Both the position numbers and the translations under genes were made by a program. From positions 25,967,795 through 26,031,794 of the forward strand of contig NC_092670.1 in the NCBI RefSeq assembly GCF_964355755.1: a stretch of 64,000 nucleotides of DNA, read 5' to 3'. Every line of letters begins with the position of its first letter. Position 1 is the stretch's first letter. A model generated the notes under the pieces. The model saw only the letters and a list, made by a program, of their open reading frames with translations. It searched no databases and had not been told where the DNA came from. The stretch comes from Antedon mediterranea. Its lineage: Eukaryota > Echinodermata > Crinoidea > Comatulida > Antedonidae. Positions 45,286 through 56,015 of the stretch are shown here, piece by piece.

Positions 45286-46870
45286 AGGGTCTGTTTCTGC
45301 TGCATAACGCAATTTAACCGGTTATTTTTAAATAGATTAAAAATAGATAACAATAACAAGACCGCGTTTCTGCTCAATTTGTGCTCCGAAATAACCGGTT
45401 AAATCTATGGGTGGTCGTCGAGCAAAACGTCATCATTACCCAAAATGCAATACACTCAGACGGAAGTAGTAAATTGGCTGTTTGTTTACATCGACGTCGT
45501 GAGTACACACGTGTGTATATATCGCCGAACATCTCACTCAAACATGTTAAAAAAATAAAATGTTGTCTCCAGGTCTACAAGTTTTGTTTTTTGTAAAGCC
45601 TACTTACATCGCTAATAAAATTAATTCTCATGGCGCCTTCAATAACATGATGGAGAGGGTCGTGCAGCGCCCGATCGCCTAGGATAATTTTTATCCTCAA
45701 CAAAGGCGATGAAATACGGCCCTTCCCACGTGAACGACTGTTGTCTTTCGCGAGCGCGGTCCTACAAAACACCAAACGGAAACAAAAACGAGACTCAGAT
45801 TGTTGCAATACTTACCAAACGAGAGTAGATAATTGTTAATTAATTATGAAAACCCAACTTTTATATCAAAAATCGTCCGAGTTTAAAAACGATTAGTTTA
45901 GCCACAAAAACTTAAATAAAACGAGAGTAGCCAAGTCATAGATTATCGCACGCACATAGTGCCTTTAATAAAGTAATGAGTATTGAACATCATTTCTATG
46001 CTTAATAAAATCATATTTAATATATTATCAAAGGCTCTGATTACCTTTGTTTTCGGTCGATGTGATGTTTTTCTAAAAAATTATATTATGTAAAACGATC
46101 AAAGTAAGAATGTTCATTGTTCTCCTATTAAAGGCACTAAGGGCGTGCCATAAATACGCTTGTTTGGATTAAGTTTTTGTTGCTAAATTCATCGTTTATA
46201 ACATAAATTCGGATGATTTTTGCTATAAAATGTGGGTTTTCATAATTAATTAACCATTATCTACTATCGTTTGGTAGGTATTTGCAACATTCTGAGTCCC
46301 TTTTTTGTTTCAGTTTTGGTGTTTATATAGGACCATCCATACCCTTCGCGAGCGTGTACTAACGCCTCAAATTGCTTAGCTTGGGTAGTCCCCGGAACTC
46401 CACCCCAAACTCCTCTTTTACTTTCGCAAAAATGCTCTTATTTATTATCTGTGATTCTTTTCTATTGCCTGCCATCCTTCCCCGTACTTTCTCTCCCCCC
46501 ACAACTGAATAACATATCTTGTGATTTCATTCATCCACATACATGTTCACTTCTTCGTTCGACTGTCAAAACCACGAGGAAAACACACATCGTATGCGAC
46601 GGTATCTGACCCGGGGTCACAACTGTCAATCAAATAACCGTTATTTCGTGTTGCAGCTAAGAATTGCTCAGCGATAACCGGTTAAACGGCGTTCTAACAC
46701 CGATTTAAATTGGTGTTTTTAACCGGTTATTTTGCGCTGCCTTTTAACCGGTTACCACAAATTTGTCCTGTTTCTGCTGCCAAGAAAATGGAGTTAATTT
46801 ATTCACACCGATTTTAATTTATTCACACCGATTTTAACCGGTTATTTTTGATGCAGCAGAAACAGGCCCT
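45286..46870. mobile_element. TIR element with repeated AACCGGTTA sites
   Basis: The left end AGGGTCTGTTTCTGCTGCA and the right end TGCAGCAGAAACAGGCCCT are inverted and flanked by TA (45284-45285, 46871-46872); the surrounding CTAAGGG/CCCTTAG also pairs. AACCGGTTA, itself a palindrome, occurs twice in the left subterminal region (45316, 45393) and four times in the right one (46675, 46721, 46746, 46836), suggesting transposase-binding repeats. The element lies in a RIM intron. A frame on the minus strand (45600-45755) with SRGKGRISSPLLRIKIILGD and DPLHHVIEGAMRINF is open but unrecognised. Confidence 0.7.
45748..46355. repeat. Large imperfect palindrome (arms about 220 bp)
   Basis: Left arm 45748-45970 and right arm 46128-46355 are inverted copies with scattered differences. 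Anchors are GTTAATTAATTATGAAAACC (left, near 45835) and its complement near 46238-46257, and GTGCCTTTAATA against TATTAAAGGCAC. The loop is about 155 bp. It lies within the AACCGGTTA element and may be a second, nested foldback unit. Confidence 0.75.
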
Positions 46871-47082
46871 TAGTCTCCTATCAATTAAATTCTTTGAGGC
46901 GCCTATATTGATGTGCTTGTAAATTGAAATGACCTTAAATTGCTCAGAGAGCCTGGCTGTTTTTTGTTATCCCCTCAACCTTTCAAATATGGCTAAAATT
47001 CTATATTTTGTCAGCCACTTTTAATTTCAAGTTGGCAGTCTTATTTTTTAGTGTATATTTAAAAAAAAAATATAATTCTTAC

Positions 47083-47222
47083 TTGCAAATCACCATGTGG
47101 TGATGCACCTGTAAGCTGTGTACTGCTGGGACTTCCAGGAGATGTTACTGTTACTGATGGCCGCTTTATAGGTTGACTTATTTCATCTTTACTACTTCTA
47201 GAAGCAGATTCATATCCACTGC
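47083..47222 (-). CDS. RIMS: RIM exon: Ser/Pro-rich linker upstream of C2A
   Basis: The acceptor AATTCTCTTACAG| and donor TTGCAA|GTAAGAATT bound 140 bp, entering in phase 1 and leaving in phase 0. It encodes SGYESASRSSKDEISQPIKR followed by PSVTVTSPGSPSSTQLTGAS. The KRPSVTVTSPGSP segment corresponds to the RPSISV.SPTSPG segment just before C2A in known RIM proteins, and the exon ends ..HGDLQ, which runs directly into the first strand of C2A (LKLVYD). It is rich in Ser and Thr and probably phosphorylated, but that is inference. Flanking introns are 6.5 kb and 10.6 kb. Confidence 0.9.
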
Positions 47223-47770
47223 CTGTAAGAGAATTTTTATATACTTATTTGTTGTACATTTTGCACAAACATAATTGAGTGAAATAGCGTATTATTTTTT
47301 AAGGTGTGTTACAACCGCTAATATAGCTAACGCCAGCTGGTGTAGTAAATAAATATCAACACCAGCTAATGTGCCTATTATAGTATGCTCATATTCTTGA
47401 GCTGTGCCTATTATGTGTCATAATATAGATTATAACTGTATATCTATATAATTTCGGAAGATAATGAACAGTGGTGGCGCCAGCAGGGGCTATACACTTT
47501 ATGCATTCTGACTGACAGCAAAGTAAACAGTATGTGGTACGCATTTGTCGACTGGCTGTGTCTCGACTTTGTACGAATCATTCATGGCCCATCCGGCTCA
47601 CTGCGGTATACGCGTCGACATATCTGGGCTGTATCATATTACATCCAGACACCAAAATGTGTATTTTCCAGATTCCAGGCGAAAATCGAAATTCATTTGC
47701 AACTACGCATCGACGTACGTTCGTATCGTCATAACTGTCAAAATTTGCAGGGGCTTCGCACTTCGCACCC

Positions 47771-47799
47771 CTTTGTTGGCCCCGTCGGGGCCAACAAAG
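47771..47799. repeat. Perfect GC-rich palindrome
   Basis: CTTTGTTGGCCCCG and its exact complement flank a single T, giving a 14-bp stem in otherwise AT-rich DNA. It lies at the right end of a GC-richer block (47480-47800) in which three overlapping frames are open, none resembling a known protein. Confidence 0.9.
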
Positions 47800-47860
47800 T
47801 TATACATTTTCTTACTGTTCAATAATTAAAATCGCATAAAATAGAAAAAGTAAAATGTAC

Positions 47861-48149
47861 GATATACAAAATAGGTTGGAATTTCTTAAACTACGATTAC
47901 AAAAATTCAATTTATTTACATATTAATTATTATTTAATTTATTTTTTTATTTTTTTTATATTAATTTAATTTGGTTAAAAATATTATTGCACAATATTAA
48001 TTGTATGATATACAAAATAGGTTAGAATTTCTTAAACTACGATTACAAAAATACAATTTATATACATAATTATTATTATTTAATTTAATTTTTTTTTTTT
48101 TTTATATTAATTTAATTTGATTAAAAATATTATTGCACAATATTAATTG
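47861..48149. repeat. Tandem duplication, 146-bp unit, two copies
   Basis: The segment starting GATATACAAAATAGGTTGGA at 47861 recurs at 48007 (GATATACAAAATAGGTTAGA). Both copies run to ATTGCACAATATTAATTG. Divergence is low. It is non-coding and AT-rich. Confidence 0.85.
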
Positions 48150-48221
48150 ACCAAACAAATTGTAGTAGAAAAATACAAAATTACAACAAAAAAAGTTCAG
48201 TGTAGAATAGATTTGATGATT

Positions 48222-49870
48222 TCAATAATAATTAGTTCATTTATTAATGTTATTTAAGTAGGCCGCGGCATCAATATAATACTATACTCAAATTGAAATC
48301 AATCATTGAAGTGTGTTTTAAGTGCCCTTTCAAAAATGTTCAAGGAGGAAGCGCTGCGGAGCTGGTATGGAAGAGCATTCCATAGAGTCAGCGCGGCCTT
48401 CATGAAACACCTTTCACCATACGATTTGGTTTTAGTAAAAAGTAAAAGATTCCTATGATCGTGATAGCCTATTTGGTTGATAAACCTTCAGCATATCATT
48501 GATGTAAGTCAGCTCCTGATCATGTAGTAACTTATACTTTATGCGCGCCTGCACCGGTAGCCAATGGAGCTCCTTCAAAATAGGTGTAATGTGCTCATAT
48601 TTACTGGTTTTCGTAATAATTCGCGCTGCCGTATTCTGGACTTTTTGTAATTTATTGATAGTTGTAGTCGGCAGACCATAAAATAAGGCGTTACAATAGT
48701 CCATACGTGAGATCACCAGCAACTGTATTAATGATTTTGTGGCATCATATGTTACGTTACATGACGTCGAATATGAGAGATGTTACGTAAGTGCATATAA
48801 CACTGCCTCGAGATGGATTGTAGGCCTACATGTGAATCCATAATAAGATGTTTATCGAATATTACTCCGAGGTCTCTCACAGTCGACGTTGGTTTTAGAA
48901 CTATGTTTCCGACATTCACGTCCAAATTTATACTGGTCTAATTTTCTGTGATGAAAAGAGTATCACTTCCGATTTTCCGTCATTTAATTTCATGTCATCC
49001 ATACCAATGACATCCAAAACTCATTTTGCCATCGAAATTAGAGCAGATTGTATTTCTGACTCTGAAAAGAAACGTACATTTGCGTATCATCTGCATACAA
49101 ATGGTAGCCAAGCCCATGTCGCCGAACGATGTCTCCAATGGGCTTTGTGTACATCGAATAAAACTTTGGTCCAAGGACCGATCCTTGCGGCACTATATAA
49201 GAGGAAGTGGATTTGAACGCGCATTAATAATGGACACTGACTTATAACGATCCTTCAGATAGGATGCAATCCATACTAGGGCATTTCCACGTACTCCCGA
49301 CATGATGACAAAGCCGTTGAAGTAGTGTCTGATGGTCGATCGTATCAAAGGAGGCCGAAAGGTCAAGTAGTATAAGTGCAGAAGTGTAACCCTTGTCTAG
49401 AGACGCGATAATGTCACTCTGGACCTTCAGAAGGGCAGTCTCTATTGAGTGAAATTTCCTGTATGCCGACTGATTGCACTCATGAACGCCATTATTTATT
49501 ACAATATGTTCTTCTAGGCTTGCGTCTAGAATTTTCGACATGAATGGCAAGTTAGATACAGGTCTATAGTTCTTGAGAGTCTCTGGATCTAGGTTACGTT
49601 TCTTTATGAGAGGTCTAAGAAGGGCATGTTTAAAATCACATGGAACGTAACCCGTATGTAGTGATGCATTGACAATAGCTGTTATCAAAGGGAGAAGTTC
49701 CTCAAGGCACTCCCTCAGAAGCTATGTCGGTAGAGGATCTAATTCACATGACTTACTCTTTGATTTTAGGATGATTGTTCGCACTTTGTCTAGAGAAACC
49801 ATCATATATTCCAGTAAGGGTGTTGCATCAAATGTCGCCTCTCCAGGATCTCTCTCTTGAGCATTAACTA
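48222..49870 (-). pseudogene. L2/CR1-like LINE: reverse transcriptase and C-terminal region
   Basis: On the minus strand the reading includes LLRPLIKKRNLDPETLKNYR and PVSNLPFMSKILDASLEEHI (near 49640-49500), FHSIETALLKVQSDI, LILLDLSASFDTIDHQTLLQ (catalytic Asp block, near 49350) and, after a gap in mixed frames, ISRMDYCNALFYGLPTTTIN with ITPILKELHWLPVQARIKYK (48715-48540). A short ATT-type tail lies near 48222-48234. The ADD block is in a broken region. It is inactive. The LKNYRPVSNLPF and LLDLSASFDTIDH blocks are typical of L2-type elements. Confidence 0.8.
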
Positions 49871-49877
49871 TGTCTTT

Positions 49878-50000
49878 TGACTAATTTTCATGAAAAATGA
49901 GGCACTCGTGTATAAGACCACCCAATAATTTAAAGATCTACAGTGTGTTCCGTAACACATTATTTTGCATTTGGCGACGTCCATAAAAGATGAAACCTTT
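49878..50000 (+). mobile_element. Fragment of a pogo-like transposon left end
   Basis: TTGACTAATTTTCATGAAAA followed by ATGAGGCACTCGTGTATAAG resembles the subterminal left end of the element at 59939 (there ATGAGGCACTCGGGTATAAG). The similarity continues through CACCCA-TAATT and ends near 50000. No right end is present. Confidence 0.6.
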
Positions 50001-50057
50001 TATAAATATTATATTATAAATACAATTTCTTCAATATTTTCCTGATACAATTATTAT

Positions 50058-51568
50058 TAGGTGATCATTTAGAATAAAATGATCACCTATTGTTATTTTT
50101 CTGTACACTATTTTGTGTAACTAATATCTCAAAAAGTTAAATGTCAATGATCACAAAAATTTCACAATATCTTTCAAATACTGTAACCTAGTCCTAATAA
50201 GCTTTTCAGCGTGATCACGTCATTTATACGCCATTTTGTGAAATCACATTATATATCATATCTCCATAATTAATTACCACATATTAATGAAATTCACTAC
50301 ATGTAAACTTCAGGTCAAGGGTAAAAATATTAGCAAATAAAAACGCACACGCACGTAGGATCATGCGCGTGAAATCGCGCGTTAAAAATTTAAAAAGCTA
50401 AAAATAAGTTTTAATCAATTTAGAGCATGAATTAGGCCATTTGCGTGTTTCAAAAAATTACTGCGCAAAAATACGTTTTTGCGCGCGATACTTAAAAAAC
50501 GTAAAAATACAGATTTTTTGTACAAATCGCATTGTACTCACCATCCTTATTAGTACATTCACCAAATTTGAGTTTGTTCCGACTTAAAATAACGCTATAC
50601 GAGCAGGTTAAAATTGACAAAATGCGCCAATTAATTGAATCAAAGTGTTGAAAATGGTGAAAAATAAGGCATTTTTAAAATGAAAATAATTCTTCAGAAT
50701 GCACGATGACCCCCAATTTTTTTAACTTATTCTGAAAGCCATTGAGTTGTAGATATAAATTCATGTACACATTTCACGTACAAAATGTTGTGACATCATC
50801 AAATGGCCACTTGAATTTAAAAATTAGGTTTTTTTCTCTTTCGTCATAGATTATCAAATTCAACAGAGCGCATCTCGGTTGTTTTGTGCCCGATTTTCGC
50901 TAAAATCTTAGTATATGATTGCTCAATTAATTATCTTTCTCATGAGTTGTCATTCATTTTGATGATGTCATCATGCTTAAAAACTTGAATAACATAGGTC
51001 GTGTAATTTCACCTGCAGCGTATATTTGAATATTTCACAGCTCTTCAGAATAAAAGGTGACCTTGATGATTATAATTTATTCTGAAAGCTGCTGAAATGT
51101 AGATATGAATTCATATAAAAATTAAGCCTATCGGATGTTGTGACGTTATAATATGGCCAGTTGAAGTTAAAAAGTAGTTTTTAAATTTCTTTAGTCAAAT
51201 TTATACAAATTTCAAAGATCGCGCATTGCGCTTCTACATGCGAAATTCTCTTCCAATTCTATTATTTATTTGCTCAATTCATTATCTTTCGGAATTGTCA
51301 TCTTCGAGTTTATTTTGATAATTCCATCATACCTAAAAATTAGAACATGATGTGTGTCCCATAATTTCACCTATGCTACACTGTATATAGATATACAGTA
51401 TATACTGTACATATTGTATATGGCATGTAATAGGCACAACTCAGCACTATAAGCATTTAATAGGATGGCATACATCAACATTTTCCAATTGTATGTTAAC
51501 ATACGTGCATGTTTATTAATGTCAACAAAATGATCACCTATAATTCGTCAATTCGAATTAAATTCTAG
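50058..51568 (+). mobile_element. Helitron/Helentron-like element, copy C (different termini)
   Basis: The 5' end is a perfect 13-bp hairpin (TAGGTGATCATTT at 50058-50070 with AAATGATCACCTA at 50077-50089). The 3' end repeats AAAATGATCACCTAT (51527-51541), then has the hairpin AATTCG/CGAATT and CTAG (51565-51568) followed by T. The body is related to copy A in order and content, including degraded TGACGTCA-like sites near 50791, 50963 and 51141 and the TA-rich microsatellite near 51375-51425. It has the same architecture as copy A but different terminal sequences. It is non-coding. Confidence 0.7.
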
Positions 51569-52061
51569 TTAGTGTATTGTTTTTGATTGAATTAATAAAA
51601 AAATTGTATTGAAGAAAATTCTCTGAATAAACTAATTTGAACAATGCTAAAATGTTTATTATGAAATTGTGTTGTGCAATCGCTGTAAGATGACCCTCAG
51701 TAATTTTCTGCAAAATACATCTATACAAAATTATATTTCACACATTCGGCCGGCCAGATGATGAATAACTACATATTGGATTTGATTCTTCCCTGTTTTG
51801 GAACAGCTTTTGATACAATTCTTGCGTACATTATGATAAACAGAAAACACTTGTTACTGTTTGTTGCTTTTAATTTTTATATAAAAACCATGGTTTGGTG
51901 AATTAAAATAAATCCCTTCTTTCTTGATACATATTACAGTAATAATGTCGATTACAAAATTGATAGTCAAGGAAATGGCTTAGCCAAAAAATGTTATTAT
52001 ATTTGATGCATTCGATAATTAAATGTTATTAATCAATTAACATCTTAATACCATTTATGAT
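51569..52061. other. RIM intron sequence, no supported feature
   Basis: No gene, repeat or signal could be supported in this AT-rich stretch. Confidence 0.4.
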
Positions 52062-52490
52062 TTATTCGGCTTCTTTATATCCAATGTAATTTCCATCAGT
52101 GCTTAAAGGAAAGTCCTTTCTGATTTTGTTTACAATGCAGGCTGGGATGACTCGTCGTGTGGCTGTACCGAGGTGGTCATGCACCCAGTAGGTAAACTGC
52201 CTGTACGCCTGAATGCGACATGTTTTGTTCGGGATCGGGTCAACGATGCTGTCTCGCTTAATGTCTGTTCGGGCAACAAGTGCAGTTCTAACTACTGCAG
52301 GATGTAAACACACAAATTTGAATTAAAAATGGTCTAAAATGCATGCCATTTCGTTTTTTAATCCCATGTTCATCTTCACTTGTACTTTTCAATTTTGTGA
52401 CAACAAAGGCATTCCGCAGCAGTGTCCATCAATTCACACCATCTGCATTATCACCATTCCTTGTTTACTTTCCACCATTCTATATCTTCT
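52062..52490 (-). pseudogene. P2X7-type intracellular C-terminal domain, broken
   Basis: The 52313-52062 frame has VCLHPAVVRTALVARTD, AYRQFTYWVHDHLG, RRVIPACIVNKIRKDFP and NYIGYK. This order matches the second half of the P2RX7_C domain, where AYR..., LPSC, IR..FP and GQY.GF are conserved. Just upstream (52470-52380), in a frame with two adjacent stops, is CRWCELMDTAAECLCCHKIE, resembling the WCxCGNC...ECLCC zinc-binding first half, and ACILDH follows. The domain is therefore nearly complete but interrupted by stops and a frame change. The domain is known at the end of P2X7 receptors and in many stand-alone proteins of marine invertebrates. It is most likely a dead copy in the RIM intron; an unusual splice pattern is less likely. 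Confidence 0.6.
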
Positions 52491-52571
52491 ACTTCATGTG
52501 TGATGACTATATTATCCAAACCTTCTATTTCCTCCACATCTCTTCTTCTCTATCTTCTTGTTCTGGGTTCT

Positions 52572-53379
52572 AATAGACACGTTTCGCGCTCGCGAGGTCA
52601 CCGTCAGTTTGACCTTTTAGTGGGTATACAATGGTAAACAAACACAGCGAGAGGTATGTTAAAGCATGGGAGAACTGAGAGATGATCATCTTAAAAAGCA
52701 ATCGTCAAAACTAGCCTTTTGATGGAATGGCATGGTAAGGATGTTATTTATTTTCTAAACTTATGTTTTATATTCACTGTAGAATTATTTGGGCATTTGG
52801 TTCAGAATCATCGACTTTATTTATGTATTGTCATTTTTGGTTTGACATGACACATATATGTTACGGTGCATTTAATACATGTTAACTGTTGATTTTATTT
52901 ACAAATGTTGTGTAAATATATTAATTATTATCTTTCATTCTTCTTCATGCTCCTATTGCATCTTCCATGTATTATGTGATATTCTTCGGCGCTTAAACAG
53001 ACACCCAAGCCTCCTAGGCCTAGTAGACAAAGTACCGCATCAGGCAACGCCACCGGTCGGGCGGAGAGACACGAGCACATCGTGGACGTACCTTTCCTTG
53101 AAAAATTTCCAAGATTTTGCGCCACTATCCTTCGGAGCCGACGCAAACCACTCAGCAAGTGTTTGAAAATTAAAAACAGGAATATTATTCAGTAATTTTG
53201 TGTAGTTAAATTCACGATTTATCCAACATATACAACATTTATGATGCACCTTGCAACAAAAGCACTCGGCAGTCGCCATTTCGCTATGCTTCAACACGCA
53301 CTAGGCGAGAGGTGTTCGGTTTGTTTACAAATCTATACCTACTATTTCTGATTGGTCGCGAGCGCGAAACGTGTCTATT
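52572..53379. mobile_element. TIR element (AATAGACACGTTTCGCGCTC ends)
   Basis: AATAGACACGTTTCGCGCTC with four more matching bases begins at 52572 and its inverse ends at 53379, a 24-bp perfect inverted repeat rich in CpG. The 808-bp unit carries a Cys-rich open frame on the minus strand. A target duplication could not be recognised. It may be a small DNA transposon, or a foldback around a real exon. Confidence 0.6.
53092..53297 (-). CDS. Cys-rich open frame with a strong donor; possible first exon
   Basis: The minus-strand frame has two candidate starts (53297 and 53279) and encodes MATAECFCCKVHHKCCICWI, then NYTKLLNNIPVFNFQTLAEW and FASAPKDSGAKSWKFFKER. At 53091 it meets GGAAAG|GTACGTCC, a near-perfect donor, so it could be a first coding exon ending in phase 2. 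Unspliced, it runs on to a stop at 53040. The surrounding 300 bp are CpG-richer than the window average. The N-terminal cysteine cluster could bind zinc. I do not recognise the family. It lies inside the TIR element, so it could be part of a transposon gene or a captured host exon. Confidence 0.35.
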
Positions 53380-53689
53380 GATAAGGTTGTAATCCGCGAT
53401 TCATTTTAATTTTTTTTATCCAAGCTAGACACATATGTTTGCATATCCATGCAATGGCCGGCCGGCAGTCTCACAGTTGGATGATTTTTTTGGTCAAACC
53501 AATGACGTCACAACCTCGTTTTCATGTTAAACATGGTGGCTCATAGAAAATCCGCGGTTTATTTGAAAAATCTATACTTCAAAGTCGATTTTACTCTAAA
53601 CAACAACAACATTTTTTTTTTATATGAATTATATCTACAATACACATTTTAAAAGAAATAATACTGCATTCCTTTAAGACATAAAATAG

Positions 53690-53777
53690 AGAGAGTGCGC
53701 AATATTCTAACGTATGACGTGCACGTGGAGTTTGTCGTGCGGATAACAACTCGTCAAAGTGACGAGTTAAAATCTAG
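53690..53777 (+). mobile_element. Helitron/Helentron-like 3' end, copy D
   Basis: It contains GCGCAATATTCTAACGTATG shared with copy B, then GTGCGGATAAC, a perfect hairpin AACTCGTCA/TGACGAGTT (53748-53768) and CTAG at 53774-53777 followed by T. Only the last ~90 bp of the element are present. Confidence 0.7.
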
Positions 53778-55390
53778 TCTACCATTGTATTTGCTCAGAG
53801 AAGCTAGTATGTCCAAATGAGTTAATACTCTTAGTTTTAGTATTATAAATGACTTTCTAAGATGATCCCTTGAACTTCTTATTTTACACTTTGATGATTA
53901 CAATTGATGAGTTCCAATCATATTCATCAATGTATGAATAATTTATGTTAATCATTTCCTGCTATCATTTTTATTTATAAGTAATTCTTTCCATTAATGA
54001 TTTTAATATTAGCACAACAATAGAAGTTTGGATTACACTTAAAATACTGTATTCTGTTCACATATTATGTACTAGACTATCATCAATTTTGCGTTGTAAT
54101 CTTATTTATCAATGAATGAATAATTTCTGTTAATTAATTCATGCTTAAATGTCTTAAGCAATTCTTTGAATTAAGAATTTAAATATTAGCACAACCAGAG
54201 CAGAGAGAGATTACACATTGTAGACAGGTTCCATTTATCAAAAAAACTGCCTAGAAAATGATTTATTTTTGGGTAGAAGCTGGGATCCACCTGTTTTGGG
54301 GATATTTTGACCTCACTGATTACAAATTTGGCCATCTAAGCCCTAATTTGCATAATTAAAAATGGCGGCCATTTTCCATAACCGGCCATTTTTCATAACC
54401 ACCCTATATGTTGAAAACTGCTAGTCACAATTAATTAATTATGGTGTCAAAATGTTTTAAATATGTTTTTATATTCACTCTAATGGCAAATTTTGTATAA
54501 AAAAAATGGATGCAAGTCCTATTTCTGACATTTTGACCTTGATTTATCATATCTCGGCAACAAATAATTGCAGAGACATGAAATAGGGCTCATATTGTTC
54601 AGAAACTATACATTCATATTTATTCTAATGACATGCTTTTACACATAATGGCCGACTTTAAAAACTATTGACCCTTGAACTATTAATAAAATTCTGTAAC
54701 CCTGAAAATATTGGTCTTATGAAATTATTTTTTGTTTCAAATTGTTTAGAACAGACTATCTAGTCTATAATGGCACATTTTGTCCAAGAATGGCCGATAG
54801 TATGGTTATTAAACCCTTTATTTGCAGTCAAATTGCAATATGCTAATTGTTAAATTTCAGAGCAGATACAGTATGTTTAGACCAGTGAAATTATAATAGT
54901 AATAGAATGAAATTATTAAACAATAAGAGACGAGCTAGACATCCAAACCTGATTCAAGTTTTCTCAATACAACAGATAGACTCTCACAAAGTACTGTATT
55001 TTTGATGTACGAGACAGTCCTTGAAAAACCAAACTAGGCATATCATGTGAAAAAAAAATATTTTTAGCATAAAAGAGTTAAATTGACTTGAACAGATATC
55101 TCAATTCTTGGTGAAATGGTTTTTCTTACTTAATTAGTAGCTTTAGTTGGTATACTAGCTCGCTATTATAATGGGTCTGTGTAATTTAGTTTAAAGTTCA
55201 CCAGTTTGGTATAACGCCCCCTATTTTTTATTTTTTTTAAAAATTTAATATATTTTAAAACCATCATCAAACGATGGTTTGCACATTTTCATAGTGAAAA
55301 TAGTACGTCAGAGCACATCGTCAGCTTGATCGCATTCCACCAAGCAGGTACGTCGATATCCTAGCGTTACCAACGATCAATCACAGTTAA
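53778..55390. other. RIM intron sequence with a diverged local duplication
   Basis: The segments around 53875-54045 and 54062-54225 are diverged copies (both contain ATTCATCAATG/ATTTATCAATG-ATGAATAATTT, GTTAAT.ATTTC and AATATTAGCACAAC). No gene is visible. ATGGCGGCCATTTTCCATAA near 54362 is a YY1-like word, but its role is unknown. A segment at about 55318-55386 is repeated in diverged form at 56052-56147, on the other side of the MITE. Confidence 0.45.
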
Positions 55391-56015
55391 AGCCCCATTC
55401 CCTACGTTTTTTAGATCTAATTTAAGATCACAGACTATATTTAATGTAAAAATAATACTATATGGTCCTATTGCGATAACTTTTTTCGTCTTTAAACGGT
55501 TAAAAATGTAAAAAATAAATCGATTTTAATAATTATAGCGGCCCGCTATAAATCCCAAAATGCATTGCGCGCGGATTGATATTTTTGTTTTTCACCTGTA
55601 ATTCACCCACTTTTCGATCGATCGTGAAGCCAAAACAAATGGAAGACTCCTATCTTTTCAGCGAAAATACCGGGTTTTCCCGAATTTGTATCAACGGAGT
55701 CTGGCAAAAATAGAAAGACAATTAATGCAGCAACTATACAACGTCAGGCTAGGTATATAGCTAGCGTACGATGTTCGTACGTTACCGATGTTTACCAGCT
55801 AGGCCTACAAAACTAAGCCTAGCTAGGCTAGGCCTGAGACCGTCCACGAGAGGTCGATCGCCGCGAGCTACTTAGGTAGTGCATTGTTTCTCACTTTTTA
55901 TCATAATTTACCATAAAACGTACATTTAAGACAAGGAATGACATGGTTTAATGTTTTTAAAGTGATATATATGTATTATTTTCCAAAAACGTCCAAAATT
56001 GCAGGGAAGGGGTCT
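55391..56015. mobile_element. TTAA-flanked MITE (piggyBac-type), copy 1
   Basis: It is flanked by TTAA at 55387-55390 and 56016-56019. The left end AGCCCCATTCCCTACG and right end TGCAGGGAAGGGGTCT are inverted relatives. The 625-bp interior, with GCGGCCCGCTATAAATCCCA and CTAGCTAGGCTAGGCCT-like words, is the reverse complement of the copy at 62118-62688. It is non-coding. TTAA target sites and short inverted ends indicate mobilisation by a piggyBac-type transposase. Confidence 0.8.

Noticed and set aside
47532-47829. Three overlapping open frames in a GC-richer block
   Set aside because: All three frames are open over the same bases, which reflects low stop-codon density in GC-rich DNA. None resembles a protein.
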